DNA of 64,000 bases from Erysipelotrichaceae bacterium. Lineage in GTDB: Bacteria > Bacillota_I > Bacilli_A > Erysipelotrichales > Erysipelotrichaceae. The stretch is from the NCBI GenBank assembly GCA_017445225.1, contig JAFSUN010000010.1:1-64000 (forward strand), in the 5' to 3' direction. A program made the position numbers and the translations under genes. Position 1 is the first letter of the stretch. Every line of letters starts with the position of its first letter. The notes below the pieces were generated by a model that worked only from the letters and a program-made list of their open reading frames with translations, made no database searches and was not told the origin of the DNA. Shown here piece after piece: positions 1 to 9,103 of this stretch.

Positions 1-17
1 AAATCAATACTGTTTAA

Positions 18-713
18 CTAATAGTAATACACATCATAATCATAATCTGCTCCTATTTTTCTGAAAAACTCCATGGTTTTCAGGATAGGGTATATATCAT
101 AGTACTTGCTGTTATCCATCAAAAACCAAACAACTTCAACGGTATAATCTAATCCATATTGTTCTTTATAAAAGGCTAATACGTTAACCTTGTCTTCAAG
201 GCTTCCTCTGATTGAATCCAAAACACTTGCTATCGTGTTGAATCCCAATTCTTTTCTACAAATACTAAGCAAGGAGAAACCCCTGTCTCTATTCTCCAAC
301 CATTTATCGCCTTTTCGAAAGTGTTCTACTGGTACTATATCCAGGTCCTTAGCCAATTGCAAAGGATCAAACATATCTCCCCTGATCATAAAATATGCAT
401 ATGTTTTCTTTTGCTTTCGTTGTCTTCCATTCCTGATAAGATTACAATTGACATCTATTGAATTCCTAATACAACATTCGGCAAGTTCATTACTTGGTGA
501 AAAAGTATACTCAAAAGGCTCGGCAGTACTCTTCTTTATTACGATATTTGATGTTGCTTGTACCGTCAAAACATCTTTTATATCCTCTGTACTATCCATT
601 AAAGAATTGTATATACTGGTTGACAGATCATATTCAGTACGTTTATAAGAAATCATCTCTTTGTTTTTAGATATCACAGTACAAAAAGTAGGTAATAATT
701 CAACTTTATTCAT
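18..713 (-). CDS. DUF4279-like protein
   Basis: The C-terminal half (about residues 100-230) resembles the DUF4279 family: a beta-strand followed by an I-x-G-D-x-F-D-P motif, then a P-V/K-G-D-K-W stretch. DUF4279 proteins are small cytosolic proteins of unknown function, often near polymorphic-toxin or accessory loci; a role in immunity is only inference. The N-terminal ~90 residues are unrecognised. I chose the ATG at 713 (MNKVELL) because it overlaps the stop of the upstream ORF as ATGA, which suggests translational coupling; a longer reading to 749 is possible. The gene is clearly more AT-rich than recG next to it, consistent with acquisition. Tyrosines and aspartates are concentrated in the last dozen residues. 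Confidence 0.6.
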   Translation of the reverse strand: MNKVELLPTFCTVISKNKEMISYKRTEYDLSTSIYNSLMDSTEDIKDVLTVQATSNIVIKKSTAEPFEYTFSPSNELAECCIRNSIDVNCNLIRNGRQRKQKKTYAYFMIRGDMFDPLQLAKDLDIVPVEHFRKGDKWLENRDRGFSLLSICRKELGFNTIASVLDSIRGSLEDKVNVLAFYKEQYGLDYTVEVVWFLMDNSKYYDIYPILKTMEFFRKIGADYDYDVYYY

Positions 714-934
714 CGTAAATACTTTAATAATCCCTCTATTGTTAAACATAGTTTTTCAAGCGATTCTTTTGAAAAATCAAAAAAACTGAATGATAGATTT
801 AGAAAATCACGTTCTATTGTCTTCCCGAAATAATCACTTGTTGGTTTCATCAATAAGCATATCCTCCCCGTAGAAAACCACGATACTTTGTTCCAAGCAT
901 AAAAGTTGATATCAGTGTAAGATACGCAGCACAT
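710..934 (-). pseudogene. Short AT-rich ORF, probably 5'-truncated
   Basis: A 74-codon ORF that ends in an ATGA overlap with the DUF4279-like gene. Neither possible start (934, or an internal ATG) has a convincing ribosome-binding site, and its first residues look like the middle of a protein. I read it as the 3' remnant of a longer gene that once formed a coupled pair with the downstream gene. It could instead be a genuine small protein. No domain was recognised. The ~100 bases between it and recG hold no recognisable feature and no clear terminator for recG. Confidence 0.35.
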
Positions 935-1040
935 CTAAAGAACGCTTTACTTAAAGAAACAAGAATTATCCGTTGCACATAACTCATTCATAGTATCTTA
1001 ATGTCATACTCTCACATGATCCGGATGTTCAAATGCTTCT

Positions 1041-3044
1041 CTAATCCAGGAAGACTTCTTCCTGACTGGAATCCTGTAGGAAGTTCCTGATTCTTTCATA
1101 TTGAGGATCATCGATGTTATTCAGGATCTCACTGGCATCGCTGCGGCAGATGTTCAGAATCTCAGCATCGTCAACGATGTTGCCGATCGCAAATACCGGC
1201 AGGCCGGACTGTCTGGTCCCCAGGATGTCACCCGGGCCTCTTAACTTCAGATCATAGTAGGAGATCTTGAAGCCATCGGTATTCTTTTCGATGACCTCCA
1301 GTCTTTCCAAAGCTTCCTTTTCCTGGCTGTCGGTCAGAAGGTAACAGTACCCCTCCTTCTCACCCCGGCCCACTCTTCCTCTTAACTGATGAAGCTGGGA
1401 GAGTCCGAAGCGGTTGGCATCGTAGATCACCATGATGTTGGCATTTTTAACGTCTACGCCGACTTCGACTACTGTTGTCGCCACCAGAATGTCGATTTCC
1501 CCACGGGCAAAGGCATCCTGAACGGCGCTTTTTTCCTCATCATCCATCTGTCCGTGCAGAAGGCCGACATGATATCTGCCCTTGAAATAGGCGGAAAGAT
1601 TCCGGTGGATGTCGGTGACGTTTCTGGTCACGGTTTCTTCTCCGTTTTCAATGGCCGGACAGATGACATACATCTGGTTGCCCTCGGCAAGGAGCTTTTC
1701 GATCTCCTTGATGACCGGCAGGAAAGAGTTCTTCTTAATCACTTTGGTATGAATCGTCTTGCCCCGGTTCGGAGACTGGGAGATGGTGGTTACGTCCATG
1801 TCGCCGTACAGCGAAGAAGCCAGGGTCCTGGGGATCGGCGTAGCTGACATCAGCAACAGATCAGCCTTGTCTCCCTTCTTCTGCAGAGCCTGCCGCTGCT
1901 TGACACCGAAGCGCTGCTGCTCATCGGTGATGATCAATCCAAGCCTGTTAAAGGTCACGTCATTCTGGAACAGGGCATGGGTACCGATGATCATGGCCGT
2001 TTTCCCGCTGGCGATCCTTTCCAGGATCTCCTTTCTTTCGCGGGCACTCTGACTGGAATAAAGTACATCAATTCCGATGTCATAGTCAGAGAAAATCCGT
2101 ACGATGTTCTGGTAATGCTGACGGGCCAGGATCTCGGTCGGAGCCATCAGACAGGATTGCCAGCCGGCCAGATGAGCCCCATACATCGCGCACATCGCCA
2201 CGACGGTCTTGCCGCAGCCGACATCTCCCTGTAACAGCCGGAACATCTGGTAATCGGATGACATGTCATCCAGGATCTCCTTAATGGCCTGCTGCTGGTC
2301 AGCGGTAAGTTCAAATGGAAGTCCTTTGATAAATTCGGTGATCTTATCCCGGTCGATGTCCTTTCTGAGGGATTCATCCCTGACATGGGCCAGTCCCTTG
2401 CGGTAAAGCATGTAGAGCTGGAAGCGCAGGAACTGTTCGTACTTAAGCGTATTCAGGGCCTTGGCCAGCCTTTTTTCGTGGGTTGGGAAATGGACTTCCC
2501 TCAAGGCATCATAGCGGCTGTAAAGACCGTACTTATCTTTCAGGACCTCCGGTATAAAGTCCTCGATCTCCCCCTGGTTGGCCTCCAGAACCTTCCTTAC
2601 GGTCTCCGCATAGTTCTTGGGCTTGATCAGATCCTTCAGGGAGTAGACCGGCGTAATTCCCAACATCTCCTTCATCGGCGTGGTGGTCACGCTGGAAGCC
2701 AGCACCCGGTTATTGCCCTCATACTTGCCGACCACGGTAAAGCGCGTCCCCGGCTCCCGGTTTCGGAACCAGATCTGGTTGAAGACGGCGACCTTAAAGA
2801 CGTTGAATTCCGTTTCGATCGGCAGAGTTATCAGCGAGCGGTTACGGCCAAAACGGGATACCGTGGGCTTGCCTACCAGTATCCCTTCAAATACCACCTT
2901 ACTGTCGATCTGCCAGTCCTCATAGTCCAGATATTCCAGCTTCTGGTAGCGGTACGGGAAGTAATTCAGAATATCTTCACTGCTGTTGAGGCCCAGCTGC
3001 TGCAAGGCTTCCTTTCTCTTGGGTGTCAGCTTGATTTCCTTCAT
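1041..3044 (-). CDS. recG: ATP-dependent DNA helicase RecG
   Basis: RecG is a superfamily 2 helicase that reverses stalled replication forks and migrates branched DNA in the cytosol. The 667-residue length is normal. The N-terminal wedge/OB domain (about 1-230) is followed by a helicase core with Walker A (GDVGCGKT, near residue 275), a D-E-Q-Q Walker B variant typical of RecG (TDEQQRFG), the SATPIPRT motif, and the C-terminal QLRGRVGRG motif VI. The gene is last in the minus-strand murG–murB–divIB–asp23–fakA–recG run, 41 bases after fakA. recG downstream of the yloU–yloV pair is conserved in Bacillota. No strong Shine-Dalgarno precedes the ATG at 3044, so translation may be weak. Identification is secure. 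Confidence 0.97.
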   Translation of the reverse strand: MKEIKLTPKRKEALQQLGLNSSEDILNYFPYRYQKLEYLDYEDWQIDSKVVFEGILVGKPTVSRFGRNRSLITLPIETEFNVFKVAVFNQIWFRNREPGTRFTVVGKYEGNNRVLASSVTTTPMKEMLGITPVYSLKDLIKPKNYAETVRKVLEANQGEIEDFIPEVLKDKYGLYSRYDALREVHFPTHEKRLAKALNTLKYEQFLRFQLYMLYRKGLAHVRDESLRKDIDRDKITEFIKGLPFELTADQQQAIKEILDDMSSDYQMFRLLQGDVGCGKTVVAMCAMYGAHLAGWQSCLMAPTEILARQHYQNIVRIFSDYDIGIDVLYSSQSARERKEILERIASGKTAMIIGTHALFQNDVTFNRLGLIITDEQQRFGVKQRQALQKKGDKADLLLMSATPIPRTLASSLYGDMDVTTISQSPNRGKTIHTKVIKKNSFLPVIKEIEKLLAEGNQMYVICPAIENGEETVTRNVTDIHRNLSAYFKGRYHVGLLHGQMDDEEKSAVQDAFARGEIDILVATTVVEVGVDVKNANIMVIYDANRFGLSQLHQLRGRVGRGEKEGYCYLLTDSQEKEALERLEVIEKNTDGFKISYYDLKLRGPGDILGTRQSGLPVFAIGNIVDDAEILNICRSDASEILNNIDDPQYERIRNFLQDSSQEEVFLD

Positions 3045-3085
3045 GTTTCAATTAAAGAAAACTACTTGAGAGTTTCTCAAATAGT

Positions 3086-4675
3086 TTATTCGACTCCTAT
3101 AATGAACGAATACAGGTCCTGCTGGCCGTCAACCAGCTGGTAGTCGCAGTCGAACTGCTCCTCCATGTATTCCTTTATCTCCTCAACCTGCTCACCGTTA
3201 ACATCCTTACCGTAGATCAGGGTGATGAATTCGCTGTCTTCATCGCACAGGCCGTCCAGCAGCTGTTTGGTTACCTGCATCAGATCGGTACCGTGAGAGA
3301 TGATCTCCTTACCGGAAAGACCCATGAAGTCATTCTTGTTCAGTGCGACACCGTTGACGGAGGTATCCTTTACCGCGAAGGTAACGGAACCGCTTCTGAC
3401 GTTATTCATCGCTTCGATCATGTTCTTACGGTTGGCCTCGACTTCCTCATCGGGGTTGAAAGCCACGGCAGCCGCCAGTCCCTGCGGGATCGTCTTGGTC
3501 TCGATGACGATGATGTTCTGCTTCTTCAGCACTTCTCTGGTCTGATTGGCAGCCATGATGATGTTGGAGTTATTGGGCAGGATGAAGATGTTTTCGGCAT
3601 TGATCTCCCTGATCAGGCTGACGAAGTCCTCAGTAGCCGGATTCATGGTCTGGCCGCCGGAAACGATGTACTCAACACCGACGCCCTTAAAGGCCTGTTC
3701 GATGCCGCTGCCGGTGCAGACGGTGATGATGGCGTACTTCTCTCTGGGCTTCTCTTCAAAGACCAGATGATGATCATGGGTGATGTTCATGTTCTCCACC
3801 TTGATGAAGGAGAATTCGCCGAAGCGCTGACACAGGTTGATGATGTCGCCGGGCTTGAAGGTGTGCAGATGCAGCTGCGCCTTGTCATCCTTCTTGACGA
3901 CCTTTACCTTGTCGCAGTTCTTGGCCAGGGATCTTAACAGTTTTTCCTGGTCAAATTCCTTCTGATAGAAGGTGTTGAGGTCAATGGTCAGCTCGACGCA
4001 GTAACCCTCAAATTCCTTTTCTTCCTTCTGCTCTTCCTCACTGGCCGGCTTTACCGCCTGGCCGATGGACCACTTGTAGAAGCCTTCAAAGATGGCAACC
4101 AGACCGGCACCGCCGGAGTCCACCACACCGACCTCAGCCAGAACCGGCAGTAAGTCCGGCGTCCGCTTCAGGGAGGCATTGGCTTCTTCCAGGAGGTATT
4201 CCAGATATTCATTCAGTTCGGCTTCCGGATGAGCTTCCATGTATTTCTCACCGGCTTCTCCGGATTCCCTGATGACGGTCAGGATGGTACCTTCAACCGG
4301 CTTCATGACGGCCTTGTAGGCCACCTTGGAACCGTTGGCCACGGCAGCCGCAAACTCGCTGACCGTGCAGGTCTCCTGATCCTTTAGGGTCTTGTAGATG
4401 CCCTTGATGATCTGCGACAGGATGACGCCGGAGTTGCCCCGGGCTCCCATCAGCATGCCCTTGCTCAGGGCTTTCACGGTTAAGCCGACATGGTTGTTGA
4501 GGCTTCTGTTGACCTCTTCCATGCCGCTGGAATATGTCATCCACATGTTGGTTCCGGTATCGCCGTCCGGAACCGGGAAGACATTCAGAGTATTGATTTC
4601 TTCATGCTTGTTACTGAGATTGTTGGCACCGCTTTCCAGCATCTCCTTAACTGCCAGTGCTGTAATGGTTTTCAC
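3086..4675 (-). CDS. fakA: DAK-phosphatase-family protein, fatty acid kinase FakA-like (YloV)
   Basis: Members of this family phosphorylate exogenous fatty acids held by FakB so that they can enter phospholipid synthesis. The DhaL-like nucleotide-binding domain lies at the N-terminus with the diagnostic P-V-P-D-G-D-T-G-T-N-M motif (about residue 35) and GARGNSGVILSQ; a linker and a DegV-like/YloV C-terminal domain follow. I prefer a GTG start at 4675, giving MKTITALAVKEML. It has GAGGA at good spacing and lies 10 bases after the asp23 stop; the longer TTG start at 4693 would overlap asp23. The asp23–fakA order is conserved in Bacillota. No fakB is in the window. Family assignment is strong; the fatty-acid substrate is taken from characterised homologues. 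Confidence 0.92.
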   Translation of the reverse strand: MKTITALAVKEMLESGANNLSNKHEEINTLNVFPVPDGDTGTNMWMTYSSGMEEVNRSLNNHVGLTVKALSKGMLMGARGNSGVILSQIIKGIYKTLKDQETCTVSEFAAAVANGSKVAYKAVMKPVEGTILTVIRESGEAGEKYMEAHPEAELNEYLEYLLEEANASLKRTPDLLPVLAEVGVVDSGGAGLVAIFEGFYKWSIGQAVKPASEEEQKEEKEFEGYCVELTIDLNTFYQKEFDQEKLLRSLAKNCDKVKVVKKDDKAQLHLHTFKPGDIINLCQRFGEFSFIKVENMNITHDHHLVFEEKPREKYAIITVCTGSGIEQAFKGVGVEYIVSGGQTMNPATEDFVSLIREINAENIFILPNNSNIIMAANQTREVLKKQNIIVIETKTIPQGLAAAVAFNPDEEVEANRKNMIEAMNNVRSGSVTFAVKDTSVNGVALNKNDFMGLSGKEIISHGTDLMQVTKQLLDGLCDEDSEFITLIYGKDVNGEQVEEIKEYMEEQFDCDYQLVDGQQDLYSFIIGVE

Positions 4676-4685
4676 GGCGGTTTCC

Positions 4686-5039
4686 TCAGTCAACTACCTT
4701 GATCCCCTGAACGTAGACATTGATAGCGGCGAAGTCAACTTCCAGAGTCTTTTCCAGTTCGTATTTGACCTTCTTCTGAACGCCTCTGACTACCTGGGAA
4801 ACCTTGGTTCCATAGCAGACGATGACGTAGATATCGAGGATCAGTCCGTTCTTGGTATCCTTGACCACCACGCCTTTGGCATAGTTTTCCTTCTTGAGCA
4901 GGATCGCCAGATTGTCCTTGAACAGACGCTTGCTGGCCATGCCGACTACGCCATAGCATTCCGAGACGATGCTTCCAGTCAGGGAAGCGACGGCATCAAC
5001 GGATACATTGATTCTGCCGAGTTCAGTGTTATTCTTCAT
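4686..5039 (-). CDS. Asp23/Gls24 family envelope stress protein (YloU)
   Basis: A 117-residue protein with the Asp23 fold. It has the N-terminal GRINVSVDAVASLTG and the central YGVVGM segment typical of the family, then an alternating strand pattern ending in VNVYVQGIKV-like sequence. Asp23 proteins are membrane-associated or cytosolic scaffolds linked to envelope stress; this YloU type sits upstream of fakA in many Bacillota. The start at 5039 has GAGGT eight bases upstream. It overlaps the 3' end of divIB by 11 bases, which suggests coupled translation. The exact biochemical role is unknown. Confidence 0.9.
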   Translation of the reverse strand: MKNNTELGRINVSVDAVASLTGSIVSECYGVVGMASKRLFKDNLAILLKKENYAKGVVVKDTKNGLILDIYVIVCYGTKVSQVVRGVQKKVKYELEKTLEVDFAAINVYVQGIKVVD

Positions 5040-6009
5040 TCTTCTTTACCTCGCTTTCATCAGGATTCTCTTCCATCTCATCATCCTTGAACGGATTCAG
5101 GTAATCTTCCTGCATCTTCTCCAGTTCCTTACAATCGCGCACCACGGCGGTGGAGCTGGCGGCGTCGAAGTAGATGCAGCCCATCTTGCTGGTGGTGTTG
5201 ATCACGATCTGCATGTAGTCCTTCATTAAGGGTATCGCATTCAGTGAACAGATCACCTTGTAGTTATCATCCATGGTGAACTTCACCATGTTGTTGTCAT
5301 AGCTCAGCGCGAAATCCTTGACTTCGGATATCCGGCTGACAATGTCATCATCCAGCTTGACCAGCTGTTCAACGACCTGTCTGATCTTCTCTTCCTTCAT
5401 GGAAATGTACATCGGCAGCAGTGACAGGTTCTTGAGATAGGTCCCGTCAAAGGGTATGAAGCTGCCGTCCGCCAGGATCAGTTCCATCTTCTTATCGTAG
5501 CGGTAGCCCATTAAGCGGTTTTCCTCCACGGTAACGACAACGGTCATGTTCTTGTCCCGCGAGATATGGACCTTGTTGATCAGCGGGCTCTTCTCGGCAT
5601 CCCCTTCCTTGAAGGGGGCGAACAGCAGCACATATTTACTGTCGGTGGACAGTCCGCACTGCTCCAGGATGTACTGGTCGGAGAGGTAGTAGTTGCCGAC
5701 GACCCGGATGTTCTTGACGTTGCTGACGGGTGAAAACATGTAGAGCATGAAGATGACCGCAAAGATCATCAGAATGCCGGTCAGTACGGCGACGGTCAGC
5801 AGTTTCTTGCGCTCTGAAAGCTCCTTCCGCGCCTTTTCCAGATTAAGCTTCTGAAGGATTATTTCCTGTCCGGCTTCTTCTTCACTTGGAAGGTCTTCCT
5901 CAACGACATCGATCGAAGCTGTTTCCTCAGCCTCAGCCTGTACCGGCTGAACTGAAGTTTCCTCTTCCAATACCGTTTCTGCGGCCTCCTGCTTCTCTAT
6001 TTCTTCCAA
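5029..6009 (-). CDS. divIB: Cell division protein DivIB/FtsQ
   Basis: FtsQ/DivIB is a bitopic division protein that bridges early and late divisome components. The 326-residue protein has a long acidic cytosolic tail (about 1-75, rich in E), one transmembrane helix (about 92-113, LLTVAVLTGILMIFAVIFML), then a POTRA domain beginning at VKNIRVVGN and the beta domain. The C-terminus is again acidic. The start appears to be TTG at 6009 with GGAG eight bases upstream, and it overlaps the murB stop. Its place between murB and asp23 matches the division/cell-wall cluster. mraY, murD and ftsW are not in this part of the chromosome. Confidence 0.93.
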   Translation of the reverse strand: MEEIEKQEAAETVLEEETSVQPVQAEAEETASIDVVEEDLPSEEEAGQEIILQKLNLEKARKELSERKKLLTVAVLTGILMIFAVIFMLYMFSPVSNVKNIRVVGNYYLSDQYILEQCGLSTDSKYVLLFAPFKEGDAEKSPLINKVHISRDKNMTVVVTVEENRLMGYRYDKKMELILADGSFIPFDGTYLKNLSLLPMYISMKEEKIRQVVEQLVKLDDDIVSRISEVKDFALSYDNNMVKFTMDDNYKVICSLNAIPLMKDYMQIVINTTSKMGCIYFDAASSTAVVRDCKELEKMQEDYLNPFKDDEMEENPDESEVKKNEE

Positions 6010-6914
6010 TTGAACTTCTCCACTTCCGTAATCATTTCAACGTTGTATTCATTTCTGACCTTTTCACAGATCTCATCGATCAGCCGGCCGATGTCACTGG
6101 CGGTAGCGTTACCCATGTTGACGATGAAGTTGGAATGCTTCTCACTGACACAGGCATCGCCATAGCGCTTACCCCTATATCCTATCATATCGATGTACTG
6201 CCAGGCAAAGTGATCTTCCAGGTTGCGGAAGACGCTGCCGGCCGAGGGAAAGTTCAAGGGCTGGGTGGCAAAGCGGCGCTGCTGTCTTTCATTCATCAGT
6301 TCCTTGATCGCGGCCTTATCGCCCTTCTTCAGTTTCAATACGGCCGAGACGATGATCCAGTCGGGATGCTTCTGGAATACCGATGAACGGTAGCCGAATT
6401 CGCATTCCTCATTGCTCAGGGTGATGATCTGCTTGCCGCAGACGACCTGAACGCTCTGAACGACGTCGCTCATGGAACTGCGGTAGGCGCCGGCGTTCAT
6501 GTAGATGCAGCCGCCCAGGGTCCCGGGAATGCCGCTGGCAAATTCCAGTCCTGAAAGTGACATGCGCATGCAATCGTAGGACAGCGATACCAGCGAATAG
6601 CCGGCCTGCACGTTTATGACCTCTTCCTCATCGATGAAGAAGCGGTTAAAACCGCGGTTAAGCTTGATGATGATACCTTCGTAGTCATCATCGCTGCACA
6701 GCAGGTTGGATCCGTTGCCGAAGGTCTTATGGAGAATGCCGTTGTCTTCACAGATGTCCAGCAGCGCTACCAAAGCGAACTGATCATGGGGATAGACGAC
6801 GTAACGGGCCATTCCTCCGACCCGTAAGCTGGTCAGGTTCTTCATCGGAACATTTTCTTCCACATCGCCAAAGCGGCTGATGATGGCTCTCAAGTGCTCA
6901 TTCAGTCCGTTCAT
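5997..6914 (-). CDS. murB: UDP-N-acetylenolpyruvoylglucosamine reductase MurB
   Basis: MurB is an FAD enzyme that reduces UDP-GlcNAc-enolpyruvate to UDP-MurNAc in peptidoglycan precursor synthesis. The sequence shows the N-terminal FAD site (N-L-T-S-L-R-V-G-G-M-A, then GNGSNLL), ASGIPGTLGG-type GxxxGG with MNAGAY, and the C-terminal PSAGSVFRN with the catalytic Ser. It lacks the Tyr-loop insert and therefore looks like a type II MurB, as is usual in Gram-positives. The ATG at 6914 is preferred over an upstream TTG at 6926. Both starts lie inside the end of murG, so the genes overlap by about 17 bases. Confidence 0.95.
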   Translation of the reverse strand: MNGLNEHLRAIISRFGDVEENVPMKNLTSLRVGGMARYVVYPHDQFALVALLDICEDNGILHKTFGNGSNLLCSDDDYEGIIIKLNRGFNRFFIDEEEVINVQAGYSLVSLSYDCMRMSLSGLEFASGIPGTLGGCIYMNAGAYRSSMSDVVQSVQVVCGKQIITLSNEECEFGYRSSVFQKHPDWIIVSAVLKLKKGDKAAIKELMNERQQRRFATQPLNFPSAGSVFRNLEDHFAWQYIDMIGYRGKRYGDACVSEKHSNFIVNMGNATASDIGRLIDEICEKVRNEYNVEMITEVEKFNWKK

Positions 6915-7995
6915 ATTCCTTACCAACCGTTTCGTAGATCAGTTTTACGATGTCTTCTGCCGCATTGGGATGCGACATGGCGCGGGCCTTTTCTCCCATC
7001 TCCCTGAGCTTTTCATCATCATTGATGACTTCATCGATCATGGATATCAGGTTATCAGGAGTCAGATCCTTTTCCTCCAGCAGCATCGCCGCCCCATTGT
7101 CCAGCATGCTCTTGGCATTGATGAACTGATGGTTGTTGGGCACGTAGGGACTGGGGATGAAGATCGCCGGGGCGCCTAAGGCCATGTATTCGCAGCAGCT
7201 GGTCGCTCCTGCTCTGGATACGATCAGATTGACATTGCCAGCCAGCCGGAACTGATCGACATAAGGAAGGATCTTCACATTGTCGCTTTCCTCCATGTCC
7301 TTCATGAATTCATCGTAGTTATTCTTACCGGTAACGTAGATCAGATTATAGGGTTTTTCCTTAACCCGGTTTATTACCTCTTTCATCTTTTCATTGACAC
7401 TCTGGGAGCCCAGGGAACCCATGACGGCCAGCACCGTTTTCCTGGCAGCATCCAGGCCGTATTCGGTGACCATCAGCTTGTCCTTGTGGAAATCATTGAC
7501 GGCTGACTCCCGGGGATTGCCCAGGCAGACGACCTTATTCTGAGGGAAGGCCGGTGAGGCTTCCGGATAGACGGTAACGACCTTGTCAACGAAATGACCC
7601 AGCATCTTGTTGGCCATGCCGGCAATGGAATTCTGCTCGTGAATGACGGTCTTGATTCCCAGCTTTACGGCTGCCATGATGACCGGTACGGTCACGTAAC
7701 CGCCAAAGCCCACCACGACATCCGGCAGGTATTCGCTCACCAGACCGATGCACTTCTTATAGGAACGGTAAAGCAGTCTGAGGGCGGCCAGCTTGTTGTT
7801 GGCTTCGTTGAATCTGGCGGCTTCAATGCCGATGAAACGGTAACCCAGAGCGGGTATGATCTCCGTCTCCATGCGGTCACTGTTGCCAATAAAAAGGATA
7901 TCGCTGTTGGCGTAATGCTTCTTCAGTTCATCAGCCAGCGCAATAGCCGGATATATGTGTCCGCCGGTTCCTCCGGTCGTAATAAGTACTTTCAT
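6898..7995 (-). CDS. murG: UDP-GlcNAc:undecaprenyl-PP-MurNAc-pentapeptide transferase MurG
   Basis: MurG adds GlcNAc to lipid I to make lipid II on the inner membrane face. The 365-residue GT28 protein has the N-terminal glycine-rich TTGGTGGHIYPA motif, the HEQN motif (HEQNSIAG), a second G loop (MGSLGSQ) and the C-terminal sugar-nucleotide site SRAGA-x6-E. It is the first gene of the cell-wall operon. The ATG at 7995 is preceded by GGGTGA, and a TATAAT box lies 21 bases upstream. Its presence separate from the ftsW/murD block suggests a rearranged division cluster. Confidence 0.97.
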   Translation of the reverse strand: MKVLITTGGTGGHIYPAIALADELKKHYANSDILFIGNSDRMETEIIPALGYRFIGIEAARFNEANNKLAALRLLYRSYKKCIGLVSEYLPDVVVGFGGYVTVPVIMAAVKLGIKTVIHEQNSIAGMANKMLGHFVDKVVTVYPEASPAFPQNKVVCLGNPRESAVNDFHKDKLMVTEYGLDAARKTVLAVMGSLGSQSVNEKMKEVINRVKEKPYNLIYVTGKNNYDEFMKDMEESDNVKILPYVDQFRLAGNVNLIVSRAGATSCCEYMALGAPAIFIPSPYVPNNHQFINAKSMLDNGAAMLLEEKDLTPDNLISMIDEVINDDEKLREMGEKARAMSHPNAAEDIVKLIYETVGKEYERTE

Positions 7996-8015
7996 AGTAA
8001 AATCACCCTGCGATT

Positions 8016-8044
8016 ATTATAAGGGAAATACCACTAAAATTAAA
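8016..8044 (-). promoter_or_regulatory. Candidate promoter for the murG operon
   Basis: A perfect minus-strand TATAAT lies at 8016-8021, with a weak TTTAAT-like -35 element 17 bases upstream. The predicted start would give a leader of about 14 bases containing GGGTGA. The -10 is convincing and the -35 is poor. Confidence 0.5.
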
Positions 8045-8060
8045 GAGTAACGTATACAAG

Positions 8061-8085
8061 TAGAAATCCCGCCCATAGGCGGGAT
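8061..8085 (-). terminator. Terminator after ruvB
   Basis: An 8-bp GC-rich inverted repeat (ATCCCGCC / GGCGGGAT, loop of 4) lies just after the ruvB stop, followed on the minus strand by a short T-rich run (TTTCT). It separates ruvAB from the murG promoter. The U-tract is weak. Confidence 0.7.
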
Positions 8086-8089
8086 CTTA

Positions 8090-9100
8090 TTACTGCATGC
8101 TGAACAGGTCTTCCTGTCGGTTGATGCCGAAGTGCTGGTAAGCCAGATCGGTGGCTACCCTGCCTCGCGGCGTTCGCTGAATAAAGCCGATCTGCATCAG
8201 ATACGGTTCATAGACGTCTTCCAGGGTCGTTACTTCCTCGGCAATGGAGTTGGCCAGGGCTTCCACGCCGACCGGTCCGCCCTTGAATCTTTCGATGATG
8301 CCGCGTATGTAGCGCTGGTCGACATCGTCCAGTCCCAGCTTGTCGACCTTCAGGCGGTCCAGCGCCAGAGAAGCTACCTTGTAGTCGATGACGCCGTCCT
8401 CATTGAGGATCTGGGCAAAGTCCCTTACCCTTCTGAACAGGCGGTTGGCGATACGCGGGGTCCCACGGCTTCTGGTCGCCAGTTCCTTCACGGCAGCCTC
8501 TTCGATCTTCGTATCAAGGACCCGGGAAGTTCTCCTGATGATCTGAGCCAGTTCATCGGGCGTATAGTACTCCAGCTTGGAAATGACACCGAAACGGTCT
8601 CTTAACGGAGCGGAGATGTCACCGGCCCGGGTGGTAGCGCCGACCAGGGTAAACGGCGGCAGTTCCAGCCTTAAGGTACGGGCGGTGGAATCCTTGCCGA
8701 CCAGGACATCGATGGCGTAGTCCTCCATGGCCGGATAGAGGACTTCCTCTACCTGCTTGGGCAGACGGTGGATCTCATCGATGAACAGGACATCGCCAGG
8801 CGCGATCGTTGAGAGGATGGCGGCCAGATCGCCGCTTCTCTCGATGGAGGGTCCGGAGGTGATCCGGATGTTGCCGCCCATCTCATTGGCGATGATGTAG
8901 GCCATCGTGGTCTTGCCCAGGCCCGGAGGCCCGTACAGCAGAACGTGGTCCAGGGCTTCGTTGCGCATCTTGGCGGCGGCGATGAAGATCTTCAGATTTT
9001 CCTTCAGGCTTTCCTGTCCGACATATTCACTGATCGAAGAAGGTCTTAAGCTGCCCTCATCGTCATAGATATTCATATTGGCATTCATTATCCGGTCCAT
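8090..9100 (-). CDS. ruvB: Holliday junction branch migration ATPase RuvB
   Basis: RuvB forms the hexameric motor that drives Holliday junction migration with RuvA. The 336-residue protein shows the full family pattern: N-terminal [12 protein letters not shown], Walker [10 protein letters not shown], Walker B FIDEIHRL, sensor 1 GATTRAG, the arginine-finger region LRDRFG, and the C-terminal winged helix ending in the TPRGR motif. It follows ruvA by 3 bases and is probably translated from the same message. Confidence 0.98.
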   Translation of the reverse strand: MDRIMNANMNIYDDEGSLRPSSISEYVGQESLKENLKIFIAAAKMRNEALDHVLLYGPPGLGKTTMAYIIANEMGGNIRITSGPSIERSGDLAAILSTIAPGDVLFIDEIHRLPKQVEEVLYPAMEDYAIDVLVGKDSTARTLRLELPPFTLVGATTRAGDISAPLRDRFGVISKLEYYTPDELAQIIRRTSRVLDTKIEEAAVKELATRSRGTPRIANRLFRRVRDFAQILNEDGVIDYKVASLALDRLKVDKLGLDDVDQRYIRGIIERFKGGPVGVEALANSIAEEVTTLEDVYEPYLMQIGFIQRTPRGRVATDLAYQHFGINRQEDLFSMQ

Positions 9101-9103
9101 TGA

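Noticed and set aside
1020-1060. A coding-like +1 frame running past the recG stop.
   Set aside because: recG already has normal length and C-terminus; the extension is only about a dozen codons and probably chance.
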